Of a DNA stretch of 64,000 bases, positions 17,878 to 29,426 are shown piece by piece. The notes under the pieces are model-generated. The model made no database searches. It was not told the origin of the DNA and saw only the letters and a program-made list of their open reading frames with translations. A program made the position numbers and the translations under genes. The number at the start of each line of letters is the position of its first letter. The first letter of the stretch is position 1. Source of the DNA: Herbinix luporum (GTDB lineage: Bacteria > Bacillota > Clostridia > Lachnospirales > Lachnospiraceae); the NCBI RefSeq assembly GCF_900070325.1, contig NZ_LN879430.1, positions 1,047,379 through 1,111,378 of the forward strand, in the 5' to 3' direction.

Positions 17878-17998
17878 AAGCATGTTTACATGGTTTAAGC
17901 ATGTTTTACATGGTTTAAGCATGTTTACATGGTTTAAGCATGTTTTTAACATGGTTTAAGCATGTTTACATGGTTTAAGCATGTTTTTAACATGGTTT
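17878..17998. repeat. Six-copy tandem repeat of 19-22 bp with internal dyad
   Basis: Six contiguous units of AAGCATGTTTACATGGTTT or a close variant: 19, 20, 19, 22, 19 and 22 bp long at 17878, 17897, 17917, 17936, 17958 and 17977. Length changes occur only in the central T-run (TTTA, TTTTA or TTTTTAA). Each unit holds a CATG...CATG dyad, so RNA or single-stranded DNA could fold into small hairpins. Every junction contains GGTTTAAG, which also occurs in one of the operator-like boxes before the downstream LacI-type gene. There are no spacers, so it is not a CRISPR array. Confidence 0.9.
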
Positions 17999-18090
17999 AA
18001 GCTCTTTGTCCGTATCTATCACTTATTATATCTAAATAAATAAAAAATATACCTTATAAAATATATTTTTATATATATTTTTTATTTATC

Positions 18091-18103
18091 GAAAACGATT
18101 AAG
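18091..18103 (+). promoter_or_regulatory. Operator-like box A before the LacI-type gene
   Basis: GAAAACGATTAAG, centred in the longer dyad ATCG-AAAA-CGAT, a form typical of LacI-family operators. First of three related boxes. Confidence 0.55.
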
Positions 18104-18136
18104 TAAAATTTACAAAAAACACTTGCAAAAATCTTA

Positions 18137-18149
18137 GAAAAGGTTTAAG
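18137..18149 (+). promoter_or_regulatory. Operator-like box B before the LacI-type gene
   Basis: GAAAAGGTTTAAG, flanked by ATCTTA and TAAGAT as a wider inverted repeat. Second of three related boxes; its GGTTTAAG end is the same as the junction sequence of the upstream tandem repeat. Confidence 0.5.
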
Positions 18150-18307
18150 ATAATAATACAAAGATTAGTAATAAACATATAGAAATTGCCATTATATTAA
18201 AAATGTATTTTTATAAAAAGAGTATTTAAGTATTATACTTGGTATAAATCCCAACAAAACAATATATAAATTCAATTTATTGTATATAGTGACGAACAAA
18301 AAAATAA

Positions 18308-18334
18308 GAAAACGTTTAAGTAGATTTGTATAAT
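18308..18334 (+). promoter_or_regulatory. Operator-like box C and -10 element of the LacI-type gene
   Basis: GAAAACGTTTAAG (18308-18320) contains the perfect palindrome AAACGTTT and lies directly before TATAAT (18329-18334). A repressor bound here would block the promoter, which suggests autoregulation. The predicted leader is only about 15 nt. Confidence 0.55.
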
Positions 18335-18355
18335 CTATATGAATAGGGGATAAGC

Positions 18356-19366
18356 ATGGTATCAATAAAGGATATATCTATCAGATGTGGCGTGTCAGTT
18401 GCTACTGTTAGCAAGGCTTTAAATAATCACAACGATATTTCTGAAGCCACTAAAAAGCATATTCTTAAAGTGGCAAGAGAAATGGGATATTTTCCAAATT
18501 CTTTTGCTAGAGCTTTAAAAACCAATCGTACATATAATATCGGAGTTCTTTTTGTAGATGAAGCACAGAGCGGACTGACCCATGAGTATTTTGCTAATGT
18601 CTTAGATAGTTTTAAGGTTGAAGCAGAAAGTCATGGATATGATATTACCTTTATTAATAAACATATGGGATTAAATAAAATGTCATACTATGAACATAGC
18701 AAATATAGAGGTGTTGATGGTGTAGTAATTGCCTGTATAGATTTTTCAGATCCCGATGTGTTAGAGCTTATTAATGGTGATTTACCTGTAGTTACTATTG
18801 ACCATGTATTTGACAATAGAACTGCTATTATTTCTGATAATGTTAAGGGTATGAGGGATTTAATCACATATATTTACCAGATGGGACACAGAAAAATTGC
18901 ATATATTCATGGAGCAGATTCTTCTGTTACACAAAATCGTGTGGGAAGTTTTTATAAAACCTTAAGTGAGTTGGGAGTTGACATACCTGATAAATATGTC
19001 AAAAGTGGCATTTACCATGATGCTGAAACTACATATAAGCTTACCAAGGAATTATTATCCATAAAAGATCGTCCCACCTGTATTGTTTTCCCCGATGATT
19101 TTTCCTGTATCGGTGGAATTAATGCTATTAAAGATTACGGTCTTTCTATTCCGGATGATATCTCAGTGGCTGGATATGACGGAGTCCTTTTATCACAGGT
19201 ACTTGATCCGAAAATAACCACCCTAAAACAGGATACAAAAGCCTTAGGAAAAAATGCAGCTTTAAAGCTAATTGAATTAATAGAAAATCCTAAAGCCAGT
19301 ATTATAGAAAGAATTGTAATTGAAGGAAAACTTATACAGGGTGAATCTGTTAGGAATCTTAATTAA
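18356..19366 (+). CDS. LacI-family transcriptional regulator
   Basis: A 336-residue repressor. The N-terminal helix-turn-helix reads SIKDISIRCGVSVATVSKAL, with the hinge ARALKTNRTYNIGVLF, followed by a periplasmic-binding-protein-like effector domain (about residues 60-335), including the family-typical DDISVAGYDG. The effector is probably a sugar, but no sugar gene is adjacent; downstream is the V-ATPase operon behind a terminator. Three similar boxes in its own 270-bp upstream region suggest that it represses itself. The ATG follows AGGGGA. Confidence 0.9.
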   Translation: MVSIKDISIRCGVSVATVSKALNNHNDISEATKKHILKVAREMGYFPNSFARALKTNRTYNIGVLFVDEAQSGLTHEYFANVLDSFKVEAESHGYDITFINKHMGLNKMSYYEHSKYRGVDGVVIACIDFSDPDVLELINGDLPVVTIDHVFDNRTAIISDNVKGMRDLITYIYQMGHRKIAYIHGADSSVTQNRVGSFYKTLSELGVDIPDKYVKSGIYHDAETTYKLTKELLSIKDRPTCIVFPDDFSCIGGINAIKDYGLSIPDDISVAGYDGVLLSQVLDPKITTLKQDTKALGKNAALKLIELIENPKASIIERIVIEGKLIQGESVRNLN

Positions 19367-19489
19367 AATTAATTAAGATAGATTAGCCAGTCATTTTATT
19401 TTGTAAAGCAATATGTATAGCGATGAAGGGGAGTTTTAACATATAAAAATACATATAAAATGACAGGTATCTTATATTTTTCCTCCTAT

Positions 19490-19553
19490 ATATATCCGCT
19501 GCTTTCATTAAACCTGGGGAGAGTTTGATGAAAAGCAGCGGATATATTTTTGT
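19490..19553 (+). terminator. Strong intrinsic terminator of the LacI-type gene
   Basis: ATATATCCGCTGC (19490-19502) pairs with GCAGCGGATATAT (19535-19547); TTTCAT/ATGAAA extends the stem inwards, and TTTTTG follows. Confidence 0.92.
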
Positions 19554-19645
19554 TATTTATTTATCAAAATTGTTTAAAAATTCAAATAATTAAATAAATA
19601 TTTGGTAAAATAACAAATAAGATATTCATATTTGCCTTTAAAGCA

Positions 19646-19674
19646 TTGAATAAATAAACTAATTCATATATAAT
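19646..19674 (+). promoter_or_regulatory. Promoter of the V-ATPase operon
   Basis: TTGAAT (19646-19651), a 17-bp spacer and a consensus TATAAT (19669-19674), about 40 bp before the first gene. Apart from this and the terminator above, nothing else was seen in the 349-bp gap. Confidence 0.7.
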
Positions 19675-19715
19675 AAAAGTGGTTTTTTTTACAAAACCTA
19701 AAGTGAGGTGAAAAT

Positions 19716-20024
19716 ATGGCAAAGGAAACAGTAGAAGCAATCCGTAAAGCGGAAGCTTTAGCTGCACAAATGGAAAAAGAAGCTTTAGAGAAAAAAGAAA
19801 AAATGATTTATCAGGCACAAAATAATGCCAGAGAACTAGTAAGTAAATTAATTAAAGAAGCAGAAAAAAAGGCTAAAGATGATATTAATAAAGCTGAGCA
19901 AGAAAGGGAATTAATATTGGAAAAGGCTAGTGAAGAAGCCAAGCAAGAAGCTGATCTTCTTCTAGCTATGGCCAAGAAAAAGGAGCAATCAGCAATAGAC
20001 CTAGTTATCTCCAATATCTTATAA
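19716..20024 (+). CDS. ntpF: V-type ATPase subunit G/H (NtpF-like stalk subunit)
   Basis: A 102-residue protein, nearly all charged coiled coil (Ala, Glu, Lys and Gln rich), fitting the peripheral stalk subunit that pairs with subunit E in A/V-type ATPases. The ATG follows GTGAGGTGA. First gene of the operon, in the same position as ntpF in Enterococcus hirae. Sequence alone is low in complexity; position makes the call. Confidence 0.75.
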   Translation: MAKETVEAIRKAEALAAQMEKEALEKKEKMIYQAQNNARELVSKLIKEAEKKAKDDINKAEQERELILEKASEEAKQEADLLLAMAKKKEQSAIDLVISNIL

Positions 20025-20062
20025 TTTTAATAAAAATATAAAAGCAAAGGAGGTGTTAGGTT

Positions 20063-22639
<2,577 letters not shown>

Positions 22640-22659
22640 TAACAGTTGGGAGAATTAGC

Positions 22660-23256
22660 ATGACTGGATTAGAAAAAATTATTGAGGTAATAGAAGCGGA
22701 TTCTAAGGCAAACATAGAGAAGATAATGGCTGAAGCTAATGAAGAAACAGAAAAGATTTTGTCTTTAGCTAGAAAAGAGGCCAAAGAAAAGTGTGCTGAA
22801 ATTTCCGCAAAAACCGAGAACCAAGTTAAAATTATTTTAAACCGTGCCCAGTCAGGAGCAAATCTTATAAAAAGACAAATGATTTTGGAAGCAAAGCTTA
22901 AGATGATTAATGAAATCATTGATAAAGCTAAAAGCAAACTGTCCAGTCTTTCAAATACAGATTATTTTAATACAATCCTTCAAATTATTAAAAAGCATGC
23001 CCATCCGCAAGAAGGTATAATAATGTTTTCCGAGTACGACTTAAAAAGAATACCCAATGATTTTGAAAAAAACTTGGAAAATACTCTAAAAGATATTAAG
23101 AATGCAGCCTTGACAATATCAAAGGAAGCTGCCCCCATTGATGGCGGCTTTATACTTGTATACGGAGATATAGAAGAGAATTGCTCCTTTAAGGCATTAT
23201 TTAACAATGCTAAAGAAGAGCTGCAGGATAAGGTTAATGCATTTTTGTTCCAATAA
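22660..23256 (+). CDS. ntpE: V-type ATPase subunit E (peripheral stalk)
   Basis: A 198-residue protein with a long N-terminal charged helix (about 1-95) and a globular C-terminal domain with the conserved IDGGFILVYGDIEENCSF segment typical of subunit E. It pairs with subunit G/H and links the catalytic head to the stator. The ATG follows TTGGGAG, a modest site. The gene ends one base before an in-frame ATG of the C-subunit reading frame. Confidence 0.88.
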   Translation: MTGLEKIIEVIEADSKANIEKIMAEANEETEKILSLARKEAKEKCAEISAKTENQVKIILNRAQSGANLIKRQMILEAKLKMINEIIDKAKSKLSSLSNTDYFNTILQIIKKHAHPQEGIIMFSEYDLKRIPNDFEKNLENTLKDIKNAALTISKEAAPIDGGFILVYGDIEENCSFKALFNNAKEELQDKVNAFLFQ

Positions 23257-23283
23257 ATGAAGGAACGGAAAGAAGGTGATAGC

Positions 23284-24273
23284 TTGCAACAATCATTTAA
23301 TGAAATGACTGATAAGCTTTATATATATGCAGTGGCACGGATTCGTTCAAAGGAGTTATTATTATTTACTAAGTCAGATATAGAGCAACTTATGAGTTGT
23401 AAAACTGAAAAAGAATGCTTGGGTTTTTTAGCTGATAAAGGTTGGGGAAAGGATGGAGTAGAAACTTCCGAGGAACTTTTAGCTGCAGAAAGAGAAAAAA
23501 CCTGGGATTTATTAAAAGAGCTGGTCCAGGATATATCTGTTTTTAACACATTTCTTTACGGAAATGACTATCATAATTTAAAAGCTGCTATAAAGCAGGT
23601 ATATAAAAATATTGAGCTTCCGAATTTATATCTGTCAAATTGTACCATAGATCCTGAATTGATAAAAAAGGCAGTCAGTGAACAAGATTTTTCACTCCTT
23701 CCGGAACATATGCAGGATGTGGCCAAAAATGCTTATGAGATTCAGTTTCATACCGGAGACAGTCAGCTTTGTGATATAGTTATAGATAAGGCTGCCCTTG
23801 ATACTATTTATGCCCATGGAAAGGCCTCTAAAAGTGAACTTCTTAGCCAATACGTGGAGCTAAAAGTGGCAGCAGCCGATATAAATATAGCTATACGAAG
23901 TGTTAAGACAGGCAAAGATAAAGATTTTTTAGAAAAGGCTTTGGCAAAGTGTGAAAGTCTTGATATAGAAAAACTTATCACTAGTGCCACAAAGGGTATA
24001 GAGGCAATATATGAATATTTGAACAGTACAGTTTATTCGGATGCTGTATTAGCAATAAAAGAATCTTCTCAGGCTTTTGAACGTTGGTGTGATAATCGAA
24101 TTATTGAACTTATAAGGCCACAAAAATACAATCCCTTTACCTTATCTCCTCTTGTTGCATATTTACTTGCGAGGGAAAATGAGATTAAGACAGTTCGTAT
24201 TTTGCTATCGGGAAAGAGAAATGATATAGCGGATAATGTAATCCGAGAAAGATTGAGGGAAATGTATGTATAA
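23284..24273 (+). CDS. ntpC: V-type ATPase subunit C (rotor socket)
   Basis: A 329-residue protein of the V-ATPase C/d family that joins the central stalk to the membrane ring. The N-terminal YIYAVARIRSKELLLF is typical, as are the acidic and helical repeats and ARENEIKTVRILLSGKRN near the end. The start was set at TTG 23284 because AGAAGGTGAT lies at ideal spacing; an in-frame ATG at 23257, directly after the ntpE stop, has no visible site and would add nine residues. It overlaps ntpG by eight bases. Confidence 0.88.
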   Translation: MQQSFNEMTDKLYIYAVARIRSKELLLFTKSDIEQLMSCKTEKECLGFLADKGWGKDGVETSEELLAAEREKTWDLLKELVQDISVFNTFLYGNDYHNLKAAIKQVYKNIELPNLYLSNCTIDPELIKKAVSEQDFSLLPEHMQDVAKNAYEIQFHTGDSQLCDIVIDKAALDTIYAHGKASKSELLSQYVELKVAAADINIAIRSVKTGKDKDFLEKALAKCESLDIEKLITSATKGIEAIYEYLNSTVYSDAVLAIKESSQAFERWCDNRIIELIRPQKYNPFTLSPLVAYLLARENEIKTVRILLSGKRNDIADNVIRERLREMYV

Positions 24274-24586
24274 GGTAGCTGTAATGGGTGATCGTGACAG
24301 TATATATGGCTTTGCTGCTATCGGCTTAGATACCTTCCCGGTAAAAGAGCCCCAAGAAGCGGCAAAACTTATAAAGGAACTGATTGAAGAAAAATATGCA
24401 GTAATATATATTACGGAAAGTCTTCAGTCTGTTCTAGAGCCGGAGATTGATAAATATGTTACTGAAAAATTACCGGCAATTATACCTATTCCCGGAGTAT
24501 CCGGTAATACGGGAAAAGGTATGCGAAATGTTAAGAAATCTGTAGAGAGGGCCGTAGGCTCGGATATTATATTTAACAATGAATAG
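24266..24586 (+). CDS. ntpG: V-type ATPase subunit F (central stalk)
   Basis: A 106-residue protein with the subunit F signature: AVMGDRDSIYGFAAIG near the start and IIPIPGVSGNTGKGM near the end. It binds subunit D in the rotating central stalk. It is called NtpG in E. hirae naming. Translationally coupled to ntpC. Confidence 0.92.
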   Translation: MYKVAVMGDRDSIYGFAAIGLDTFPVKEPQEAAKLIKELIEEKYAVIYITESLQSVLEPEIDKYVTEKLPAIIPIPGVSGNTGKGMRNVKKSVERAVGSDIIFNNE

Positions 24587-24622
24587 ATTTATAAAATAGA
24601 GAATAAGAAGCAGGTGAAAAAT

Positions 24623-26383
24623 ATGAGCATAGGCACCATAAAGAAAGTAGCCGGTCCCTTGGTTATTGCAGAAGGAATGCGCAATGCCAATATGTTCGAC
24701 GTGGTTCGAGTAAGTAAGCAGCGTCTAATCGGTGAAATTATAGAAATCCATGGGGATCAAGCTTCTATCCAAGTATATGAAGAAACTTCAGGACTTGGAC
24801 CGGGAGAACCTGTGGAATCAACCGGTTCCCCCCTTAGTGTAGAATTAGGACCGGGACTGATAGGAAGCATATTTGATGGTATTCAACGTCCCCTAGTAGA
24901 CATTATGGAGGCAACCGGTACAAATCTTAAACGTGGTGTTGAGATTCCATCCCTAAATAGAGAAAAAAAATGGCATTTTGTACCCACCGTATCCGTAGGT
25001 GCACAGGTACAAGCAGGAGATATTATAGGAACAGTAAAAGAAACCGAGATAGTAATTCAAAAAATCATGGTTCCTTACGGACTTAAGGGTAAAATCACAT
25101 CTATAAAAGAAGGAGATTTTACCGTTCTTGATACTGTTGCGGTATTAGAAAAAGAAGATAAGACCACAGAAAATATTACTTTAATGCAAAAATGGCCGGT
25201 TCGTAGAGGCAGACCTTACAATCAAAAATTATCACCGGATCAACCTCTTATAACCGGACAAAGAGTAATTGACACACTATTTCCTATAGCTAAAGGTGGA
25301 GTTGCAGCGATTCCGGGACCATTTGGAAGCGGTAAGACCGTAGTTCAGCATCAGCTGGCAAAATGGGCCGATGCAGATATTGTGGTATATATAGGCTGTG
25401 GAGAGCGTGGAAATGAAATGACAGACGTTCTTAATGAATTTCCTCAGCTAAAAGATCCCAAGACAGGTAATTCTTTGATGGAGCGAACAGTACTTATTGC
25501 TAACACCTCAGATATGCCGGTTGCTGCCCGTGAGGCTTCCATTTATGTCGGCATTACCATAGCAGAGTACTTCCGTGATATGGGTTATTCCGTAGCCTTA
25601 ATGGCGGATTCCACATCCCGTTGGGCTGAGGCTCTTCGTGAGATGTCAGGCCGTCTTGAAGAAATGCCCGGAGAGGAAGGATATCCTGCATATTTAGCCA
25701 GCCGTTTAGCACAGTTTTATGAAAGGGCCGGAAGAGTAATTTCTTTAGGAAGGGACGGCAGAGAGGGAGCCTTATCTGTTATCGGGGCAGTATCACCCCC
25801 CGGAGGTGACATATCAGAACCGGTATCCCAAGCTACCCTTCGTATAGTAAAAGTCTTTTGGGGCCTTGATTCTAATTTGGCTTATAGAAGGCATTTTCCG
25901 GCTATAAACTGGCTGACTAGTTATTCCTTATATGATATGGGTAAGTGGTTTAATTCCAATATAAACGATAGATGGACTCTGCTTAAGAGTCGTATTATGA
26001 AATTACTAAATGATGAAGCAGAACTTGATGAAATTGTAAAGCTGGTAGGTATGGATGCCCTGTCAGCCTCTGATCGTTTAAAATTAGAAGCGGCAAGATC
26101 TATACGTGAGGACTACCTCCATCAAGATGCTTTCCATGAAGATGATACCTATACAAGTCTTGAAAAGCAATATCTTATGATGGAGCTTATCCTTAAGTTT
26201 TATGACAGTAGTTTGGAATATTTAGATAAAGTATCTATTGATGATTTGACAAAATTACCTGTTAGGGAAAGAATAGGCCGCTTTAAGTATGTAGCTAAAG
26301 ATAAGATTAATAAAGAATATGAAGAAGTTCTCCTGCAATTAAGCCGTGAGATTAAAGAACTTGTACAGAAGGAGGGAGCCTAA
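24623..26383 (+). CDS. ntpA: V-type ATPase catalytic subunit A
   Basis: A 586-residue catalytic subunit. The Walker A loop is GPFGSGKT (232-239); [10 protein letters not shown] and [20 protein letters not shown] follow, and the bulge domain unique to A-type subunits lies at about 115-190. It hydrolyses or makes ATP in the soluble head with subunit B. The ATG at 24623 follows CAGGTGA at good spacing; an in-frame GTG at 24614 lies inside that site. Its stop overlaps the next start (TAATG). Confidence 0.97.
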   Translation: MSIGTIKKVAGPLVIAEGMRNANMFDVVRVSKQRLIGEIIEIHGDQASIQVYEETSGLGPGEPVESTGSPLSVELGPGLIGSIFDGIQRPLVDIMEATGTNLKRGVEIPSLNREKKWHFVPTVSVGAQVQAGDIIGTVKETEIVIQKIMVPYGLKGKITSIKEGDFTVLDTVAVLEKEDKTTENITLMQKWPVRRGRPYNQKLSPDQPLITGQRVIDTLFPIAKGGVAAIPGPFGSGKTVVQHQLAKWADADIVVYIGCGERGNEMTDVLNEFPQLKDPKTGNSLMERTVLIANTSDMPVAAREASIYVGITIAEYFRDMGYSVALMADSTSRWAEALREMSGRLEEMPGEEGYPAYLASRLAQFYERAGRVISLGRDGREGALSVIGAVSPPGGDISEPVSQATLRIVKVFWGLDSNLAYRRHFPAINWLTSYSLYDMGKWFNSNINDRWTLLKSRIMKLLNDEAELDEIVKLVGMDALSASDRLKLEAARSIREDYLHQDAFHEDDTYTSLEKQYLMMELILKFYDSSLEYLDKVSIDDLTKLPVRERIGRFKYVAKDKINKEYEEVLLQLSREIKELVQKEGA

Positions 26384-27756
26384 TGCCAAAAGAATATAGA
26401 ACAATTCAAGAGGTGGCAGGTCCTCTTTTGTTGGTTCGTGGTGTAGAAGGAGTAACCTTTGATGAACTTGCTGAGATTGAGCTTGAAAACGGTGAAAAAC
26501 GCCGTTGCAGAGTTTTGGAAATTGACGGTGATAATGCACTGTTACAATTATTTGAACACTCTACAGGTATAAATTTATCCAGCAGTAAAGTTCGCTTTTT
26601 GGGACGCAGTATGGAGCTGGGTGTATCTGAAGATATGTTAAGCCGAGTATTTGACGGTTTAGGACGTCCAATTGATGGGGGCCCGGAGATTTTACCGGAA
26701 AAAAGGATGGATATTAATGGTTTACCTATGAATCCCGCCGCCAGAAACTATCCCCAGGAATTTATTCAAACAGGAATTTCTGCTATTGACGGATTAAATA
26801 CCCTGGTTCGGGGTCAAAAACTTCCTATATTTTCAGCCAGTGGACTTCCCCATGCACAATTAGCTGCACAAATAGCCCGTCAAGCCAAGGTTAGGGGGAC
26901 AAAGGAGCCTTTTGCCGTTGTATTTGCCGCTATGGGTATTACTTTTGAAGAAGCTAATTTCTTTACGGAGTCTTTCCGTGAAACAGGGGCTATTGATAGG
27001 ACAGTAATGTTTATAAATCTGGCCAATGATCCGGCTATAGAACGAATATCCACTCCTCGTATGGCCTTAACAGCCGCTGAGTATCTGGCGTTTGATAAAG
27101 ATATGCATGTTCTTGTAATCCTTACTGATATTACTAACTATGCGGATTCACTTAGAGAAGTTTCCGCAGCCAGAAAGGAAGTTCCTGGACGGCGAGGATA
27201 CCCCGGTTACATGTATACGGACCTGGCTTCATTATATGAAAGAGCCGGAAGAAAAAAGGGCAAGGCAGGTAGTATTACTATGATTCCAATACTGACCATG
27301 CCGGAGGATGATAAAACTCATCCTATACCTGACCTTACAGGATATATTACTGAAGGCCAGATTATCCTAAGTCGTGAGTTATATAGGCAATCCATAGAGC
27401 CTCCCATTGATGTACTTCCTTCTTTGTCCCGTCTAAAAGATAAGGGAATCGGTGAAGGTAAAACCAGAAAAGATCATGCCAATACCATGAATCAGATTTT
27501 TGCAGCATATGCAAGAGGTAAAGAGGCAAAAGAGTTGATGGTGGTTCTTGGTGAAGCAGCCTTAACAGATATAGATAAATTATATGCACAGTTTGCCGAT
27601 GCATTTGAAAGAGAGTATGTTTCCCAAGGATATAATTGCAACCGTGATATTGAGGAAACATTAAATCTTGGCTGGAAACTTCTTGCTATCCTTCCAAGAG
27701 CTGAGCTTAAGAGAATTAAGGACGATTTATTGGACGAATACTATGGTAAGTTTTAG
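26383..27756 (+). CDS. ntpB: V-type ATPase regulatory subunit B
   Basis: A 457-residue non-catalytic head subunit, related to A but with no Walker A loop: the region reads [20 protein letters not shown]. Other family segments are [19 protein letters not shown] and [20 protein letters not shown]. The length is normal. It is directly coupled to ntpA through a TAATG overlap. Confidence 0.97.
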   Translation: MPKEYRTIQEVAGPLLLVRGVEGVTFDELAEIELENGEKRRCRVLEIDGDNALLQLFEHSTGINLSSSKVRFLGRSMELGVSEDMLSRVFDGLGRPIDGGPEILPEKRMDINGLPMNPAARNYPQEFIQTGISAIDGLNTLVRGQKLPIFSASGLPHAQLAAQIARQAKVRGTKEPFAVVFAAMGITFEEANFFTESFRETGAIDRTVMFINLANDPAIERISTPRMALTAAEYLAFDKDMHVLVILTDITNYADSLREVSAARKEVPGRRGYPGYMYTDLASLYERAGRKKGKAGSITMIPILTMPEDDKTHPIPDLTGYITEGQIILSRELYRQSIEPPIDVLPSLSRLKDKGIGEGKTRKDHANTMNQIFAAYARGKEAKELMVVLGEAALTDIDKLYAQFADAFEREYVSQGYNCNRDIEETLNLGWKLLAILPRAELKRIKDDLLDEYYGKF

Positions 27757-27770
27757 AAAGGGGAGGTTTT

Positions 27771-28436
27771 ATGGCTAATATACATGTAAATCCTACCCGC
27801 ATGGAACTGACCAAGTTAAAGAAGAAATTGGCTACAGCTACCAGGGGACATAAGCTACTTAAGGATAAAAGGGACGAGCTTATGAGGCAGTTTCTAGAGC
27901 TGGTTAAGGAAAATAAAGCCTTAAGGGAGAAGGTTGAAGCGGGCATTCATGCTGCCAATAAAAAATTTCTATTGGCCAGATCTGTTATGGATGATGAAAT
28001 ATTAAATGTTTCCTTAATGGCACCTAGGCAGGAAGTTTATCTAGAATGCCATACAAAAAATGTTATGAGTGTGGATATATTGCAATTTGATTATAAAACC
28101 AAGTCTCCCGATGAACATGATATATATCCATATGGCTATGCATTTACATCCAGTGATTTAGATGAGGCAGTAAAGAGCCTACAAGATATTTTACCTGATA
28201 TGTTAAAGCTTGCAGAAGTTGAAAAATCCTGTCAATTGATGGCTGCAGAAATTGAGAAAACCCGCCGAAGAGTTAATGCTCTTGAACATGTAATGATTCC
28301 TGAAATGCAAGAAAAGATAAAATATATTGTTATGAAATTAGATGAGAATGAGAGAAGCACACAAGTTCGACTTATGAAAGTTAAGGATATGATGTTAGAG
28401 CAGGCCCATCGATATAGGGAAAAATATTATAACTAA
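27771..28436 (+). CDS. ntpD: V-type ATPase subunit D (central shaft)
   Basis: A 221-residue protein, mainly two long helices, that forms the rotating shaft inside the head. The N-terminal HVNPTRMELTKLKKKLATA and the C-terminal RRVNALEHVMIPEMQEKIKY are diagnostic. It is the last gene of the operon; there is no NtpJ-type potassium transporter behind it. The Shine-Dalgarno is AAAGGGGAGG. No clear terminator follows within 80 bp, so some read-through into the rubrerythrin gene is possible. Confidence 0.95.
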   Translation: MANIHVNPTRMELTKLKKKLATATRGHKLLKDKRDELMRQFLELVKENKALREKVEAGIHAANKKFLLARSVMDDEILNVSLMAPRQEVYLECHTKNVMSVDILQFDYKTKSPDEHDIYPYGYAFTSSDLDEAVKSLQDILPDMLKLAEVEKSCQLMAAEIEKTRRRVNALEHVMIPEMQEKIKYIVMKLDENERSTQVRLMKVKDMMLEQAHRYREKYYN

Positions 28437-28517
28437 TCTAGCAGTATTTTTTAAGGTATAGGACCAATATTATTGGGAATACTTCTAAAAGAAACCAATT
28501 ATGGAGGTCGTTATACT

Positions 28518-29111
28518 ATGGCAGTGGACTTTAAGAGCAGTCAGACTAAGGATAATCTGATGAGAGCTTTTGCAGGAGAAAGTATGGCAAGAAATCGCTA
28601 TACCTTTGCAGCTTCACAGGCAAAAAAGCAAGGCCATCATGTTATTGAAGCAATTTTTAGGTTTACAGCAGATCAGGAAAAGGAGCATGCAGAGATTTTT
28701 TATAATCATATGAAGAAGATGGCAGGAGAAAATATTCATGTTGATGGTTCATATCCGGTAGATATTACCGATGATTTAGTAGAGCTACTTCGTATGGCTC
28801 AGCATAACGAATATGAAGAATATGATCCTGTATATAAGAAATTTGGAGATATTGCTAAAGAAGAAGGATTTTCTGATATTGCTTCATCTTTTCATATGAT
28901 ATCAAAGATTGAGAAAACTCACGGTGATAGATTTGCAAAATTTGCTCAGTTACTAGAGGAGAATCAGCTTTATAAAGCTGATGAGGAAATAGGATGGATG
29001 TGTTTAAACTGCGGCCATATACATTGGGGAAAAGAAGCTCCTAAAATATGCCCAGTCTGTGACCATAATAGAGGATTCTTTATAAGGCTTGAAATGGCGC
29101 CATATAGTTAA
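28518..29111 (+). CDS. Rubrerythrin
   Basis: A 197-residue rubrerythrin: a ferritin-like four-helix domain (about 1-150) with the Glu and His ligands of the diiron centre (ESMARNRYTFAASQAK, DQEKEHAEIFYNH, IEKTHGDRF), then a rubredoxin domain with CLNCGHIHWG and CPVC. In anaerobes it reduces hydrogen peroxide. The ATG at 28518 follows TATGGAGGT; the open frame begins 15 codons earlier without a site. It stands after the V-ATPase operon and before a strong terminator. Confidence 0.95.
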   Translation: MAVDFKSSQTKDNLMRAFAGESMARNRYTFAASQAKKQGHHVIEAIFRFTADQEKEHAEIFYNHMKKMAGENIHVDGSYPVDITDDLVELLRMAQHNEYEEYDPVYKKFGDIAKEEGFSDIASSFHMISKIEKTHGDRFAKFAQLLEENQLYKADEEIGWMCLNCGHIHWGKEAPKICPVCDHNRGFFIRLEMAPYS

Positions 29112-29176
29112 TCTGATTAATACTGATGAGAGTTATTGCAAATATATAAAAATATACTTAGCCAAAAGTCTTTAAA

Positions 29177-29250
29177 ATAAGTGCAAATTACCCTAATTCC
29201 ATTAAATGAAAAATTTAATGCTTAATCAGGGTAATTTTGCACTTATTTTG
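29177..29250. terminator. Long hairpin terminator of the rubrerythrin gene
   Basis: An outer stem of about 18 pairs (AATAAGTGCAAATTACCCT against AGGGTAATTTTGCACTTATT, with one extra T) plus an inner ATTAAAT/ATTTAAT stem. T-rich sequence follows. Confidence 0.85.
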
Positions 29251-29300
29251 CTTATGTAGTAACTAAAACTATGTGTAGGGGATAGTAAAACTATAATATA

Positions 29301-29329
29301 TTGACAGTAAATCCTCATATTGTTATAAT
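29301..29329 (+). promoter_or_regulatory. Perfect-consensus promoter of the nitronate monooxygenase-like gene
   Basis: TTGACA (29301-29306), a 17-bp spacer and TATAAT (29324-29329), with the extended -10 TG at 29321-29322. A promoter this strong usually needs repression; see the palindrome just downstream. Confidence 0.85.
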
Positions 29330-29338
29330 AATTACAAC

Positions 29339-29356
29339 TCCGGTATTAATACCGGA
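29339..29356. promoter_or_regulatory. 18-bp perfect palindrome, probable operator
   Basis: TCCGGTATTAATACCGGA is a perfect palindrome at about +3 to +20 of the preceding promoter, in a position to block RNA polymerase. It does not match the Rex, FapR or CcpA boxes I know. No regulator gene is next to it. Confidence 0.75.
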
Positions 29357-29426
29357 TATTTTCAAATAAATAGTTTGATTATCAAAGTATTTATAAATAC
29401 ATTTTAGCTCTATATGGAGGTAGGCC

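Noticed and set aside
17878-17998. CRISPR array
   Set aside because: Units follow each other without spacers, are shorter than typical CRISPR repeats, and no cas genes are near.
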